64,000 bases of DNA from Rhodopseudomonas faecalis (GTDB lineage: Bacteria > Pseudomonadota > Alphaproteobacteria > Rhizobiales > Xanthobacteraceae), in the NCBI RefSeq assembly GCF_003217325.1, contig NZ_QJTI01000008.1, positions 44,386 to 108,385 of the forward strand, read 5' to 3'. This document shows positions 25,901-36,100 of the stretch, piece by piece. The notes under the pieces are model-generated. The model saw only the letters and a program-made list of their open reading frames with translations, did no database searches and was not told the origin of the DNA. The translations under genes were made by a program, and so were the position numbers. Position 1 is the first letter of the stretch; each line of letters opens with the position of its first letter.

Positions 25901-26013
25901 AGCTTGGGACAATGCGATAAGGCCTTAAACATCAATAATTTAAACAGCTCATGTGCCCTGAATGTGCCCATGACGCTTCAGGCATTTTGAAAAACCCGAA
26001 CAACCTCAGTCAC
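25901..26013. other. Spacer between tRNA scar and fic, no gene seen
   Basis: This short AT-richer stretch belongs to a roughly 410-bp region without a gene (25604-26013). The rest of that region is the scar, the tRNA fragment and an untranslated upstream part of brnT. I see no recombinase gene. Confidence 0.5.
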
Positions 26014-27207
26014 TCAGGTCTCCGGGAACAGGCGCGGAAACAGGATATCCAAAGAGTCTGGGGGAAACTGTAGAGACACCGGTCCCTTTGCGGTGGCCGA
26101 GCCGAGCAGCCCTGCATCCATCGTGTCTTTCAGAATGCGTCGCGCCGAGCGCTCGGGGAGCCTCGTGATCCTGGCAACATCGCCGCGCTCGATTTCACCC
26201 CGAACAAAAGCCTCTTCAAGGAGAAATGCCGCTTCGGGTTTGAGGCTGTCGCTCCGTTCCACGTAAGAGCGCAAGCGTCGCGACAAAGCCTGCACCTCAA
26301 ACAGCTCGGACATGAACGTCACCTGATCGAGGCACACCTTCAGAAACCACAGCACGAACTCGTTCAGTGCGCGCAATGAAAGATTGCCGCGCCCGTCGAG
26401 ATCGCCCTGCCGAGGTGTATCGGCAAGGTCCATCATCGCCTTGTATTCTGTCCGGCTTGCAAGTCCACGAGAGAGGCCGCGGGACACTGACCACAGCCCG
26501 TGCGCTCCAACGCCAGCCTTCAATGCCATGGCATGGCTCATGAGACGGCTGACACGGCCATTGCCGTCCGGAAATGGGTGAATGTAGTTGAAACGATGAT
26601 GGGCCGCGGCCATCGCGATCAGCCGACTGGCACTTCCTAGCGAAGCGAAACGATAGCGTTCCGCGAAATAGTCCATGAAGTCGGAAATCCGCTCGCTGCT
26701 CGGCGGCTGATGCCGCCCAACGGCAACGTCTTGCTCCGGATGCGATCGCCACTCGCCCGGCATCATCTCAAAGGAGCGTCCTGCGCCTGTGATTTGAAGC
26801 ATCTCGACAGGAGCATCCTTGTAGAATTCGGAGTGAAGCCAGCGCAGAAAATCCGGCGACGCTGGCTCTGCCAATTCCTCTGCTTCGGCGCGGCGATCGA
26901 TCTCGGCCTGAACGCGCACATGGGCGGCAGCTTCAAGCTGGAGATTGCGGCGCTCCCGATCCTGATCAAGGTCTCCCGCAAGCGCGCGCGCGATGTCTCT
27001 GGGACGGGTATGGTGCCCTTCGATCAGGTTGCTGTAGTAGGTGTTCATGATCCGCACCAAATCCGCGAGGTTTGCGGCTGTGCGCGGATGGAAGGCGCGG
27101 CCAAGGGTGGCCGAGGCGCTTGCTAGGTCAGCGATGACATCGGAGATCGCCGCATTGACCTCTTCAAGGCGGGCAGGCTCGATCCGCTGAGGAGTTTCGA
27201 GGTTCAT
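26014..27207 (-). CDS. Fic-domain protein (self-inhibited type)
   Basis: Fic enzymes transfer AMP or related groups to protein hydroxyls. The 397-aa protein has the catalytic [12 protein letters not shown] at residues 210-221 with a complete H-P-F-x-x-G-N-G-R. The N-terminal SNLIEGHHT (about 59-67) fits the (S/T)xxxE(G/N) inhibitory helix of class II Fic proteins. A C-terminal winged-helix-like segment ([23 protein letters not shown]) suggests DNA binding. The ATG at 27207 was chosen; a GTG at 27270 is also possible. It lies between the two tRNA scars. Confidence 0.88.
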   Translation of the reverse strand: MNLETPQRIEPARLEEVNAAISDVIADLASASATLGRAFHPRTAANLADLVRIMNTYYSNLIEGHHTRPRDIARALAGDLDQDRERRNLQLEAAAHVRVQAEIDRRAEAEELAEPASPDFLRWLHSEFYKDAPVEMLQITGAGRSFEMMPGEWRSHPEQDVAVGRHQPPSSERISDFMDYFAERYRFASLGSASRLIAMAAAHHRFNYIHPFPDGNGRVSRLMSHAMALKAGVGAHGLWSVSRGLSRGLASRTEYKAMMDLADTPRQGDLDGRGNLSLRALNEFVLWFLKVCLDQVTFMSELFEVQALSRRLRSYVERSDSLKPEAAFLLEEAFVRGEIERGDVARITRLPERSARRILKDTMDAGLLGSATAKGPVSLQFPPDSLDILFPRLFPET

Positions 27208-27209
27208 TT

Positions 27210-27296
27210 TTGGCCGATCATTGCCCTTTATAAGCTTCTGATCATACGTCAAAAATAACTGAACTCCCACTGATTTGGCCGATCTTTTGGCCGATC
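27210..27296. promoter_or_regulatory. Three TTGGCCGATC boxes upstream of fic
   Basis: The decamer TTGGCCGATC occurs at 27210-27219, 27275-27284 and 27287-27296. The first abuts the fic start codon and the other two are 12 bp apart. The fic product has a winged-helix-like C-terminus, so self-repression is possible. Confidence 0.5.
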
Positions 27297-27403
27297 TTCT
27301 AAGCGCGCGCCCGACAAGGAGACGTCGCCCCAGTGTTTTCCGGCTGAGCGTTCGCTTCCGCTATTTGATCGCCCTGGCGTGCAGCCACGCGCGCTGAGCC
27401 ATC

Positions 27404-27474
27404 AGCAAACACGAAAAAGCCCGCCAGAGGCGGGCTAATTCGTTGATATCGCTATCAAAGCTTGGTTGCGGGAG
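27404..27474 (-). repeat. Attachment-site scar, copy 2
   Basis: This second 71-bp copy of the terminator plus tRNA 3' end lies 1,608 bp from copy 1. Only about 12 nt of tRNA (27463-27474) are kept. It lies in the 411-bp gene-free stretch 27208-27618; the rest of that stretch holds the fic operator boxes and nothing else I can name. Confidence 0.75.
27413..27435 (-). terminator. Rho-independent terminator, copy 2
   Basis: The hairpin GCCCGCC / GGCGGGC with an AGA-type loop and five Ts on the - strand is identical to copy 1. It could now end the leftward helicase transcript 184 bp after its stop codon. Confidence 0.75.
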
Positions 27475-27618
27475 GCTGCAACCACCATTACTTGCGACCT
27501 ACTAACAGCCATTTTCCTATCAACGCCAAATCCAACGCGGGGAGAATGGTTGCTAAAAATAGCAGCTTTCATTCCGTCCTATTCCGAACAGCAGCGTGAG
27601 TATCGGTTACACTACAAC

Positions 27619-30159
27619 TCAACCGCCACGTTTTCCCGGCGAAAAATCCGGCACTGCGCGCCGAACGCGGTCAGCGCAGGTTCGTTTGTCATCTATCACC
27701 TCTGACCGACCTGGAACGGGACGCAGGACATCGCCATGCAACTGCGCCCTCAGTTCCAGCCAACGCGCCTTGAGAACCTGCCAGTTGTGATCGTCGTATG
27801 TGCCACTGACGACAACAGGGTGAACCCGAATGCGGGGTGGGAGACCATCACCATGATCCCTCCATTTCCGCCATTCGCGAAGCCAAAGACTGTTCTTGCG
27901 ATCCACACGCCCAATCTGCTGCTCGACAATGCCGGGATTCCACTCCGCGTGCAGTAGAATCACTGTGCGACAGGCCTCATGCAGATTCAGGCCCTCACGC
28001 CCGACGCGGGATTGCGCGAGGAGCACCATCGGCCAACTGGACGACCGGTTGAATGCAGATTGCAGCATACGCCGCGTTTGCGGTGCGGTTGCGCCTGACA
28101 TCATCCTGGCGAAGTTGCCCTCGCGCCCGGAATAGTCGTTCAGCCAGGCATCCAGCCGGGCTTTCTGCGTATCGTTGTTCTCTGCTTCATCATCCCCGGC
28201 AAGCTCCAGGAGCAGTTTTTCGAACAGCCCGAGCATTTCCCGCCCCGTCCAGGAAGCGCCCGCAACTTCCCGCCTGCCACCAAGTGCCTCGAGCAAAGCC
28301 CCGAATTGAAGGTCTTGTTTGCCGTCCTCATGGCGCAGAATCTCTGACAGAAATGCAGCAGCTCCTCCCTCCAGCGCAAGGTCTTCCAACTCCCGATGAA
28401 GCCGTGCGAGTTCAGCCCGGCGCTCGCTCGCCCACTCCTGATAGCGGGTTTTCAACATTACATCGATTTCGTCGACCTCACCCGCCACCGCAAGATCAGG
28501 ATCCCTCATCGCCGCAATGACGGCTGCTATATTGCTTTCCCCGATCCCACTGGCAGGCCAGTGCTGTCCGTCTCGCAAACGACGCAGCATCTCACGCGCG
28601 TCCAACAGTCTGGTCAGCACATTCATCGGCGTCAGGAACCTGCCGAAGACGAGCACTTTCTCGCCGGCCCGTGTATAGGCCTCGATTTGTCTCACAGCCG
28701 CCAGGATCGCAGGGTGGCTATAGATGTCGTTGCTCTCAGCGGTGAAAGCTTCCGTCCAAAACCCCGCCGGACCAACGAGGTTTGCATCTGTCATGCCTGA
28801 AGGGCTGTCTTCCTCATCCTCTCCAAAGCCGAACCCATACCCCTGTGCAACGGCGAGCCTGACCCGTTTCACACGCGGATCATCCTGAGGGAGTAACGAC
28901 AGCGCCTCAGCCGCACAAAAGCGGCGCAACCAGTCACGGGTATAACCCTCTGCCTCCGGCGAAACCGGGATATCGGTGACCTCACGATAATCACCATGAC
29001 TGTCTTTGAAGACGCAGAATTCGGGGTCACTGCGTTTGTCCCGGCGCAGGACGTATGGTCGCAATGCTGCGTAGAACTGCCGGGCGGAGGTCTCGAATTC
29101 CCCGGTCAGCGTCTCGTCCAGTTCTTCGGTTTGAATCCGACGAACAACATCCACATAGCCGGTGATCCATTCCGTCAGCTCTGCGAGCGCAGTAATATCC
29201 TGATCGTCATCGCGACCATTGAGCCGCTCCAGCGTGTCGATCCACTGGCTGGAGTCCAGCTCGACCGGGGTTGCGGTCATGCCCAGACGAAAAGGATCAT
29301 CCGCTTCCCAGCTTACCGGGCCGAGAATGCGCGAAAGGCTTGAATCTGCGCCGCGCGCCTTGTGGGCTTCGTCAACGACTATGAGATCAAAACGACCCAG
29401 GCCATAGCCGATCAGCGGCAGGATCCTGTTCTTGTAATCGTCCGCCGAAAGCCATTTCTGATCGCCGTTAATGGCATCGCGCGGCAGTTCGTGGTCCAGA
29501 ATCGTTTGGGCAATGTGCCGCGCCGCACGGCGACTGGCATATACATAGCCCACCTCACCCGAATGGAAATTTTCGCGCATGAAGTTGCGCCGTCGGCCGT
29601 CAATCAGGCGGGCGACGTTGGGTAAGAGTTCCCGGCGCCAGCCTCCAGCGGGGCCTTCTCCACGATTGGGAAACTGCATGTTCGCAAAGGAATGAGAGAT
29701 CATTATGATCTCTTCGGCGGCCCAGCCGTTCTCCGGCAACTCACGCTGCTTGCGGCGATCCGAAAGCCACTCCTTATGGCTGTGTAACCGTCTTGCGCTC
29801 CCCTCCGCATCGGTATCGTGCAAGAAACCGGAGATGAAACCATCATAGCTGCGCAGCGGCAGCAATGTCTTGTCGTCGGCGTTGAACCGTTTCAGTTCCT
29901 GTTGCCATTGTGCCCCAAGGCCCGCGGGCAGAACAATGGCGCTGCGCCCGCCCGCCTCCCGCACCGCTGCGATCAGCGCCGCCGCAATGCGGGTCTTGCC
30001 CATACCCACCTCATCAGCCAGCAGGGCCGAGCGTTGGCCCGCCCGGATACGGCACGCTAATTCTGTGACACTCGCCTTCTGGCCATGATCTAGCAGGGTA
30101 TCATCAGACGTCCCTGCGATACGATCCAGAATCCTCGCGACCTCGTTCCAGTCCACCAT
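27619..30159 (-). CDS. SNF2/SWI2-type superfamily 2 helicase
   Basis: This 846-aa protein has all helicase signatures: motif I LLADEVGMGKTRIAAAL (residues about 46-62), motif II VVDEAHKARG (about 262), motif III GMTATPVE, then VLVFGRFLTPMNVL, LAQSRVGREGLNL, and motif VI EQQIGRVDRKNS. It is a DEAH-box, SNF2-like translocase. The start ATG overlaps the stop of the upstream PLD gene (TGATG). It is the last of five coupled genes following BREX. Some BREX and DISARM types carry SNF2 helicases (BrxHI/BrxHII, DrmD), but I cannot assign it to one of them. Confidence 0.88.
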   Translation of the reverse strand: MVDWNEVARILDRIAGTSDDTLLDHGQKASVTELACRIRAGQRSALLADEVGMGKTRIAAALIAAVREAGGRSAIVLPAGLGAQWQQELKRFNADDKTLLPLRSYDGFISGFLHDTDAEGSARRLHSHKEWLSDRRKQRELPENGWAAEEIIMISHSFANMQFPNRGEGPAGGWRRELLPNVARLIDGRRRNFMRENFHSGEVGYVYASRRAARHIAQTILDHELPRDAINGDQKWLSADDYKNRILPLIGYGLGRFDLIVVDEAHKARGADSSLSRILGPVSWEADDPFRLGMTATPVELDSSQWIDTLERLNGRDDDQDITALAELTEWITGYVDVVRRIQTEELDETLTGEFETSARQFYAALRPYVLRRDKRSDPEFCVFKDSHGDYREVTDIPVSPEAEGYTRDWLRRFCAAEALSLLPQDDPRVKRVRLAVAQGYGFGFGEDEEDSPSGMTDANLVGPAGFWTEAFTAESNDIYSHPAILAAVRQIEAYTRAGEKVLVFGRFLTPMNVLTRLLDAREMLRRLRDGQHWPASGIGESNIAAVIAAMRDPDLAVAGEVDEIDVMLKTRYQEWASERRAELARLHRELEDLALEGGAAAFLSEILRHEDGKQDLQFGALLEALGGRREVAGASWTGREMLGLFEKLLLELAGDDEAENNDTQKARLDAWLNDYSGREGNFARMMSGATAPQTRRMLQSAFNRSSSWPMVLLAQSRVGREGLNLHEACRTVILLHAEWNPGIVEQQIGRVDRKNSLWLREWRKWRDHGDGLPPRIRVHPVVVSGTYDDHNWQVLKARWLELRAQLHGDVLRPVPGRSEVIDDKRTCADRVRRAVPDFSPGKRGG

Positions 30160-31961
30160 CACGCGGCCTCCCGTTCCCAGAGCGATGGGTAAGCGCTGAG
30201 CTCCCACGCGACGGACACTGCCAAAAGCGCATCTCTCAATAGGTCTGGCGAAACCCCTTCCGGGCGCATACGCGGATCTACCAGAGCAGGCAGAGGATTT
30301 GCCCTGGCGTTCCGGAAGAACTCGAGCATCGTTTTTTCGCGAGACGCGATAGCGCAAAGGTTCTGTTGCAACTCCCGACACCACCTTTGCCAGTCCCGCA
30401 GGTCCAACCTTGCCTGTGTCTCACAAAGACGCACCAGAAGTTCCATCATCCTGCGAATGGGATAGGCAGCTGGCGGAGCTTCGGTGGTATCTGAGGCGTC
30501 GGTGAGCGGCTCTTCGCCTTCCTCACCCTCATCTTCGCTGTCAGCATCACCTGGCTCGGGAAATGAGCCAAGGCTGGCAAGGATATCTTCGACCGACATA
30601 TCGGAGGGGCGAGCGACAACAAGTGCTTCGGAAGAAATGACAGGCAGCCGCCAGCCGCCCTCCGCGAGTGTCACAATCGCCGGAGCCGGTGCAGGCCATG
30701 GACAAGGTGTCTGGGCCTGAGCCGCATCGACACCAATCACCATCACCGATTTGTCTTCGGGGGCCGAGAGCACCCCGTCTTGCCATATAAGCCACGCAAC
30801 TGGCGGCTGGGTTTCTGGCTCATCGGGGCGCACAAAGCCTTCCCCTTGCTGCAGGGCCTCGGGCGTCACCACATCAGTGAACTGGATTGGCAAAACAGCG
30901 GCGATACCGTTCCGCGTGTCTCTGCGTCGCGGCCATTTCAGTCCTCCCGGCAGATCGACGATCACACCTGCCTCAAGGTTTCCCCCGACGCTTGCGGCAC
31001 GCTCAAACCCGTTCATGCTCAGATTGCCGGATCCAAGATAAGCCCGTCCCGAGGCCTCGGTCTCGCCCGACGCCAGCACCACAAATTTTGCATGCAGGCA
31101 CCCATCAGTTCCATGCAAGACAGAGCGCGGAGGGCGCAAGTTCCAGCCTGCGTCAATCAAGGCACCGGCCCGGGCAGCAAGCCCCTGACAGGAGGACGGG
31201 TTAAGAAACAGGTCGAGAGCCGCTGTTTTCGTCAGGGATTTCTCCTGCACCAATGCGCGGCGCAGTCGCTCCGGCAGGCCAGCAGCACCATCGCCGTCGC
31301 TCTCGAAATAGCCAGACCCGAGGATGAGACGGTCGGCCTTCTTTTTGGTACCCAGGCGCTCGACCACCTGAGGAAACAGCGCCTGATTGCGGCTGTCGAT
31401 GAAGCGGGGACGCGCGGATGACGTGGGCAAGGCTGTGATCGCGGCCTCCAGCAGGGCGTCTGGCCGGTGTCCGTCAAAACTGCGTTCGATCAGGGCGCAA
31501 TCTGCACGCTCGCGCAGCCATCCAAACATCTCATGCGCAGCGCGGATATCGGCAATGTCCTGTGCGTCAGGCACAGCAGAGTCCAGATCGATCGACCAGA
31601 ACAGGTCGATGCTGCGAGTAAGCGGATCCTGTGTCCAGTTCCCCGTGCTGACAGCGAGGCGAATGACATAGCCATCTCCGCCGCGCTTGCGAAAACCCAG
31701 AAGCGCCACCTTGGCATGGAGAAGGTTGTAGCCGCGTCCCACGAGGTGCATCCACATCCAGGCAAGTCCCGGAACGTCCGAGATCGCATTCACGGTTGGA
31801 TGGATGAAGGCGGCCAGCACCGGGCGCGCCATCTCGCCTGTGAATGTTCGGCGGATCTGCCCCAGGACCTGCCGCGTCGCGGTGAAGCCGCACATAAGGC
31901 CAAAGTCGCCATAACAATTTTCGGGCGGCATGAAGAGGGAGTAGAGCGTCGTGTTCTGCAT
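30159..31961 (-). CDS. Phospholipase D / Tdp1-like nuclease-fold protein
   Basis: This 600-aa protein has two HxK...N signatures. The first is LLHAKVALLGF with H82, K84 and N108 (AVSTGNWTQD). The second is CLHAKFVVLASG with H290, K292 and N313 (YLGSGNLSMNG). The HKN spacing and the aromatic after GN look more like tyrosyl-DNA phosphodiesterase 1 than like classical HKD phospholipase D. A strongly acidic linker (DADSEDEGEEGEEPLTD, about residue 495) precedes a helical C-terminal domain. It is coupled to both neighbours by TGATG overlaps. The predicted role is phosphodiester or DNA-adduct cleavage within the cassette; this is inference. Confidence 0.8.
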   Translation of the reverse strand: MQNTTLYSLFMPPENCYGDFGLMCGFTATRQVLGQIRRTFTGEMARPVLAAFIHPTVNAISDVPGLAWMWMHLVGRGYNLLHAKVALLGFRKRGGDGYVIRLAVSTGNWTQDPLTRSIDLFWSIDLDSAVPDAQDIADIRAAHEMFGWLRERADCALIERSFDGHRPDALLEAAITALPTSSARPRFIDSRNQALFPQVVERLGTKKKADRLILGSGYFESDGDGAAGLPERLRRALVQEKSLTKTAALDLFLNPSSCQGLAARAGALIDAGWNLRPPRSVLHGTDGCLHAKFVVLASGETEASGRAYLGSGNLSMNGFERAASVGGNLEAGVIVDLPGGLKWPRRRDTRNGIAAVLPIQFTDVVTPEALQQGEGFVRPDEPETQPPVAWLIWQDGVLSAPEDKSVMVIGVDAAQAQTPCPWPAPAPAIVTLAEGGWRLPVISSEALVVARPSDMSVEDILASLGSFPEPGDADSEDEGEEGEEPLTDASDTTEAPPAAYPIRRMMELLVRLCETQARLDLRDWQRWCRELQQNLCAIASREKTMLEFFRNARANPLPALVDPRMRPEGVSPDLLRDALLAVSVAWELSAYPSLWEREAA

Positions 31962-33175
31962 CAGACGGCCTCCGATCCCGCGTCACGGCTGCCCGGGTTC
32001 ACCTTTCCGGACAGCTCCGTCACCAGACAATGAAGATTATGCAGCCGGAAAAGCTGCGGCGCGAAGGCCTCGTCCTGAGGGGGCCGGTTCTCGTCCTGGG
32101 TCTCCGAGTTGCTCCGCAACTCGCTCGCAGCCGGCCCGAGAAAAATGTGGCCTTCGCGCTGACAAATCACGGTAGAATCGCGCTCGGCCAGCCTCTGGAT
32201 CAGCTGCTGATCGGACAGATTTCGGACTTCCGCGATAAATCTGCGGCTAGTCTCCTCATTGCCCTGATCGACAAGCGCGCCTTTTGCCGAGGCCAGATCG
32301 CGCAATTGTTTCAGTGGCTCGGCGGCGACTTCAGCTGCGTCTGCTTCTGACAGGCGCACAGGCTGATTATCGTCGCGAAGCTTCAGCAAGTGCTGTTCCA
32401 ACTGGTCCAACACCGACAACGCAGCATCGCGAATATCCATAAAAGCCGCTCCTGCGCGCAAATCCGACCAATGATCCGGCGCCAGCCCCGCCAATGCGGT
32501 TTCCTGGTCCAAATGCGCGGAGCTGGGGCCAGTGCCGAGGCGCGCCAGGGCCCGGCGCCGGGTCGCGCCGGGATCGTTTCCGTCGAGCAATCGGGAAAGG
32601 ATCAGTTTACGCACCGCTTCCGGGACAGCCCCAACCGGGGAAAGCACTGTCAGGGCCTCCTTCAGGCCATGTGGCTGCCTGCCATGCGCCCAGGCACCAA
32701 GCAAACGGCGCGGTTCTTTCATCGCATTCAGCTCCAACAGCTCCCTGCCAGCGCTATGTATGCGAAACGCGCCGTAGCGGCTGCCCTGCACGAACCCGAG
32801 TGCGACCAGAGGCTGCACCATCGCCATGCGGATCGGCTGAACCACATAAGTTCCGCGACGCCTGAGATTATGGAAACTGCTATCCTTCAAGCCCTGCATC
32901 TTCCGCGCCCCTCGCACGCGGCGATCCTGCGGACCCGCGATGACTTCAAGCATGACGCGCGCTTCGACCGCGTTGCCGACAGGCAGTGCCGGCACACCAA
33001 GTTCCTCGGCGATAGAGATCGCAAGAACCGACCAAAGGATGGGCATGGGAAACCACATGCCGCCGATTCCGGGGACCGCCCGATCATTGAAATGACGAAC
33101 CGCCGCCGCAAGCCCGAGGTTCTGCTGGCGCCGTTGCGAAACCACGGTATCGGGCGCAAGTATTCCCCAGGGCAT
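31961..33175 (-). CDS. Unrecognised 404-aa protein of the nuclease cassette
   Basis: I do not recognise a family. The first 60 residues are moderately hydrophobic (GGMWFPMPILWSVLAISIAEELG) but not a clear signal or membrane segment. Residues about 95-150 look like a winged-helix or small DNA-binding domain (FHNLRRRGTYVVQPIRMAMVQPLVALGFVQ then YGAFRIHSAGRELLEL). The middle and C-terminal parts are helical and charged. Its start overlaps the stop of the AddA-like gene and its stop overlaps the PLD start, so it should be made in step with them. It may be a scaffold or DNA-recognition subunit. Confidence 0.75.
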   Translation of the reverse strand: MPWGILAPDTVVSQRRQQNLGLAAAVRHFNDRAVPGIGGMWFPMPILWSVLAISIAEELGVPALPVGNAVEARVMLEVIAGPQDRRVRGARKMQGLKDSSFHNLRRRGTYVVQPIRMAMVQPLVALGFVQGSRYGAFRIHSAGRELLELNAMKEPRRLLGAWAHGRQPHGLKEALTVLSPVGAVPEAVRKLILSRLLDGNDPGATRRRALARLGTGPSSAHLDQETALAGLAPDHWSDLRAGAAFMDIRDAALSVLDQLEQHLLKLRDDNQPVRLSEADAAEVAAEPLKQLRDLASAKGALVDQGNEETSRRFIAEVRNLSDQQLIQRLAERDSTVICQREGHIFLGPAASELRSNSETQDENRPPQDEAFAPQLFRLHNLHCLVTELSGKVNPGSRDAGSEAV

Positions 33176-36100
33176 CAGTTAACTCTGGCCTGTGCGAAAG
33201 CTCCCGCTGACGCGCCCTCATCTGCCAGTTCCAGCCAACCGTGATCGACCCAGAACACCGCCACGCCCTGCAGCGGATGCTGCGGGTATAGTCCGGCCAA
33301 CAGTCCGGCATAGCTGGAAAGCTGTGGCCAATAGGGGCCGAACCCGTCACCGCCGCCGCCGGATTTATGGTCGATCAGCATCGCGCCTGCCGGGCCGATG
33401 GCGAGAAGGTCGAGGGCACCGGGGATCTCTGCACCCTCGGGCGTGTGGCCAAGCACCGGAATCTCGGCGCGCAGATCCGTATAGCCCTGATCGACAAGCC
33501 AGGCTTTCAGCGCCGTGGCGCGCTCGGCCACTAGCGCAAGAGTGGCGTCGTCAAGCCCGGTCGCGAGAGCCAAAGCCGGGGCCAGATCGGGCCGGGTCAG
33601 GTATGTGCGCAGCGCCAGATGCAGTGCTGTGCCGCGGTAGGCATCGTTCAGTGCCTTTGGCCAGGGTGCTCCGATGCTGATACGGCGGGACACGGGCGGC
33701 ACCCCCGCACTACGGGTTTGCGAGGGCTGCAGCCGCCAGGGCGTCAGCGGTGTCACGGGCAACGGCGCAGCGGCACCGAATCGCAGCGCTGAGGCTGCCG
33801 CACCGCCTGCGTACTCGGTAAATCCCGCCTCTTCAGGCAGTTGCGTGATCAGCGCCGGGCAATCCACGCCATTGATGCGCAGGCTGCCCGCCCCGATCTG
33901 CGGCGCGCAAGTATCGGACAGGATATGAAACAGGTTCGTAGCCTCGGGCGCGTCTTCTTCGCGGTCCTTCAGAAAACCCGGCCATTCCAGCACCAGCCGG
34001 TCACGGGCACGGGTCAGGGCGACATAGAGAAGGTTTTTCGCATTGGCTTCAAAATCGGCGCGACGGTCTTCGATGAAACGGCGGGTCGCCTCGGGCGCGG
34101 CAAAGCCGGGCGTGTGGATCAGGCTCGCGGACCCCAGCACCACCGCCATATCGTCGATGCGGTCCAAGGCATCGAAACGGGTCGCAGTGGCCCCCGCACG
34201 TTCCTCGATACCATAGTCGAACTCTGCGACGACAGTGATCGGCCATTCCCGCCCTTTGGAGGCATGCCAGGTGACGATCTCCACGGCCTCGGCGCTGTTG
34301 GCGGAAGGATCGGGATGACGGTCGAAATCGCGCTCGCCTCCACGGGCGTCGAGCCAGCCGAGAAAGACCTTGGCAGTCTCGCCGTGGAACCCCGAGGCGG
34401 ATTTGAGATCGCGATGCGCGGCTTCGAACTCACCCGCCTCAGCCTCTAGCCGCATAAGATCGGCGCGGGATTGGGCGGCGTCAGGCTGACGTTCGGCCCA
34501 GAGGCGCAGGCCGGCGGCATCCAACACCAGATCAAGGGCCGCACCCACCGGCAGGCGGGCCAAAAGGTTCGACAGAGCGGCGAGCCGCATCAGCACCGGG
34601 TCATCCACCAACCGCCCTTCCATTTGGGCGGATAGCGCCTCCTGCAAGGACAGCGGGTCCGGGCCAAGCGTGCGCAAGAGCAGCCCGGCATGGATATCCG
34701 CCGGATTGGCGGCAAAGGCCAGCGCGGCGCGGGCGGCAACAATCACCGGACTTTTCGCCCAGCCATCCTCGGCGATCCGCACCGGAACGCCGCGCGCGCG
34801 CAGTTCCTCGGCATAGCGGGCGGCGGTGGTGTGGCGACAGACCAACAGCGCGATATCCGAGGGCCGAGCCGGTCGGGCGGCCTTCGTGTGGCGGTCGGTG
34901 ATAGTCTCAGTATCAGTCAGGATACGGGCGATGCGCTCGGCGATGTGTTCTGGGGGCTGCGAATACTTTTGTGAGCGCCGTCCCTGCGTAGCGTTCAGCA
35001 CCTCGATCGCGGGACCTGCGACCGCATCGCGGGTCGGCACCAGCGGGTTATAGCCCTGCCCAAAGAGGCCAGCCCCCATCCCATTGACGAATTGCATAAT
35101 GGCTGGGGTCGAGCGCCAGTTGCGGTCCAAAGGCTGGGTTGCATCGGGATTTGCCGCCGCCAGCGCTGTGGACAGGCGCGGATCGGCGCCCTGAAACCCC
35201 ATGATCGACTGTTTGACATCGCCCACCAGCAGTGTGCGCGGCGCGTGCTGGCCCAACTGCCACAAAAGCGCGAATTGCACAGGGTTGGTATCCTGGAATT
35301 CGTCGATGATGACGCAGTCGATCTCGTCCAGCACCGCTTGCCGCACGGCGAGGTCGGTGCGGAGCAGGTGCTCAGCCCCGGTGATCATATCAGCAAAGTC
35401 TATCAGGCCGAGCGCCTTCTTGCGGGTCTCATAGGCCGCCATCACCTCTTGCGCGCAGGCGATCAGGCAGGACAGGTGCAGCTTAGCATCGGCCAGCGGG
35501 CCGGGATGGCAGGGCAGCACATCCGCCGCCGCCATGATCGCCGTGGCAAGGTCGTCATATCCCGCAGGCGTCTTGCTGGAGCGGTTAGAGATGAACAGGC
35601 TGCGCAGATCGTTCCAGACCTGCCAATCCCGATCCAGAAGATCGGGCGCGCGATCAACACGTTTGAAAAGCGCGAGGTTTTTCTCCAGCTTCTCGACATT
35701 GGTTTTGGCGGTGATCCCGGCCATGCCTCCCTCGGGAAAGGCTGCGATCATGACCTGCACGGCCGTCTGCAACGCGGTGGTCGCGGCGATAGGGTCATCC
35801 AGAACCGGCCCGTAAACCGCATCCAGCCGCGTCAGTGCCGGAGCGATCAGGCCAGCGTCACGCCCCTTGTCCCCAAGGCCGCGCAAGAGGTCGATCATCG
35901 ATAGCACCCGGGCGCGCAAACTGTCTTCGACCGTCTCGCCCTTCACGAAGTTCGGGGCGTAACCGAACCGCTCGGGCGCGGCCTTGATCGGGTCCAGCGC
36001 CTTGGCATGTGCCAGTGCCTGACGGATCAGCAGATCCCGCTCGGCATCGCCCAGATGGCGCGGCTGCGGCGAGGCGCCAGCCGCCAGAGCATGTTCGGTC

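Noticed and set aside
27466-27705. 79-aa + strand frame after the second scar
   Set aside because: Starts with TTG inside the tRNA remnant, overlaps the helicase 3' end and has no family features.
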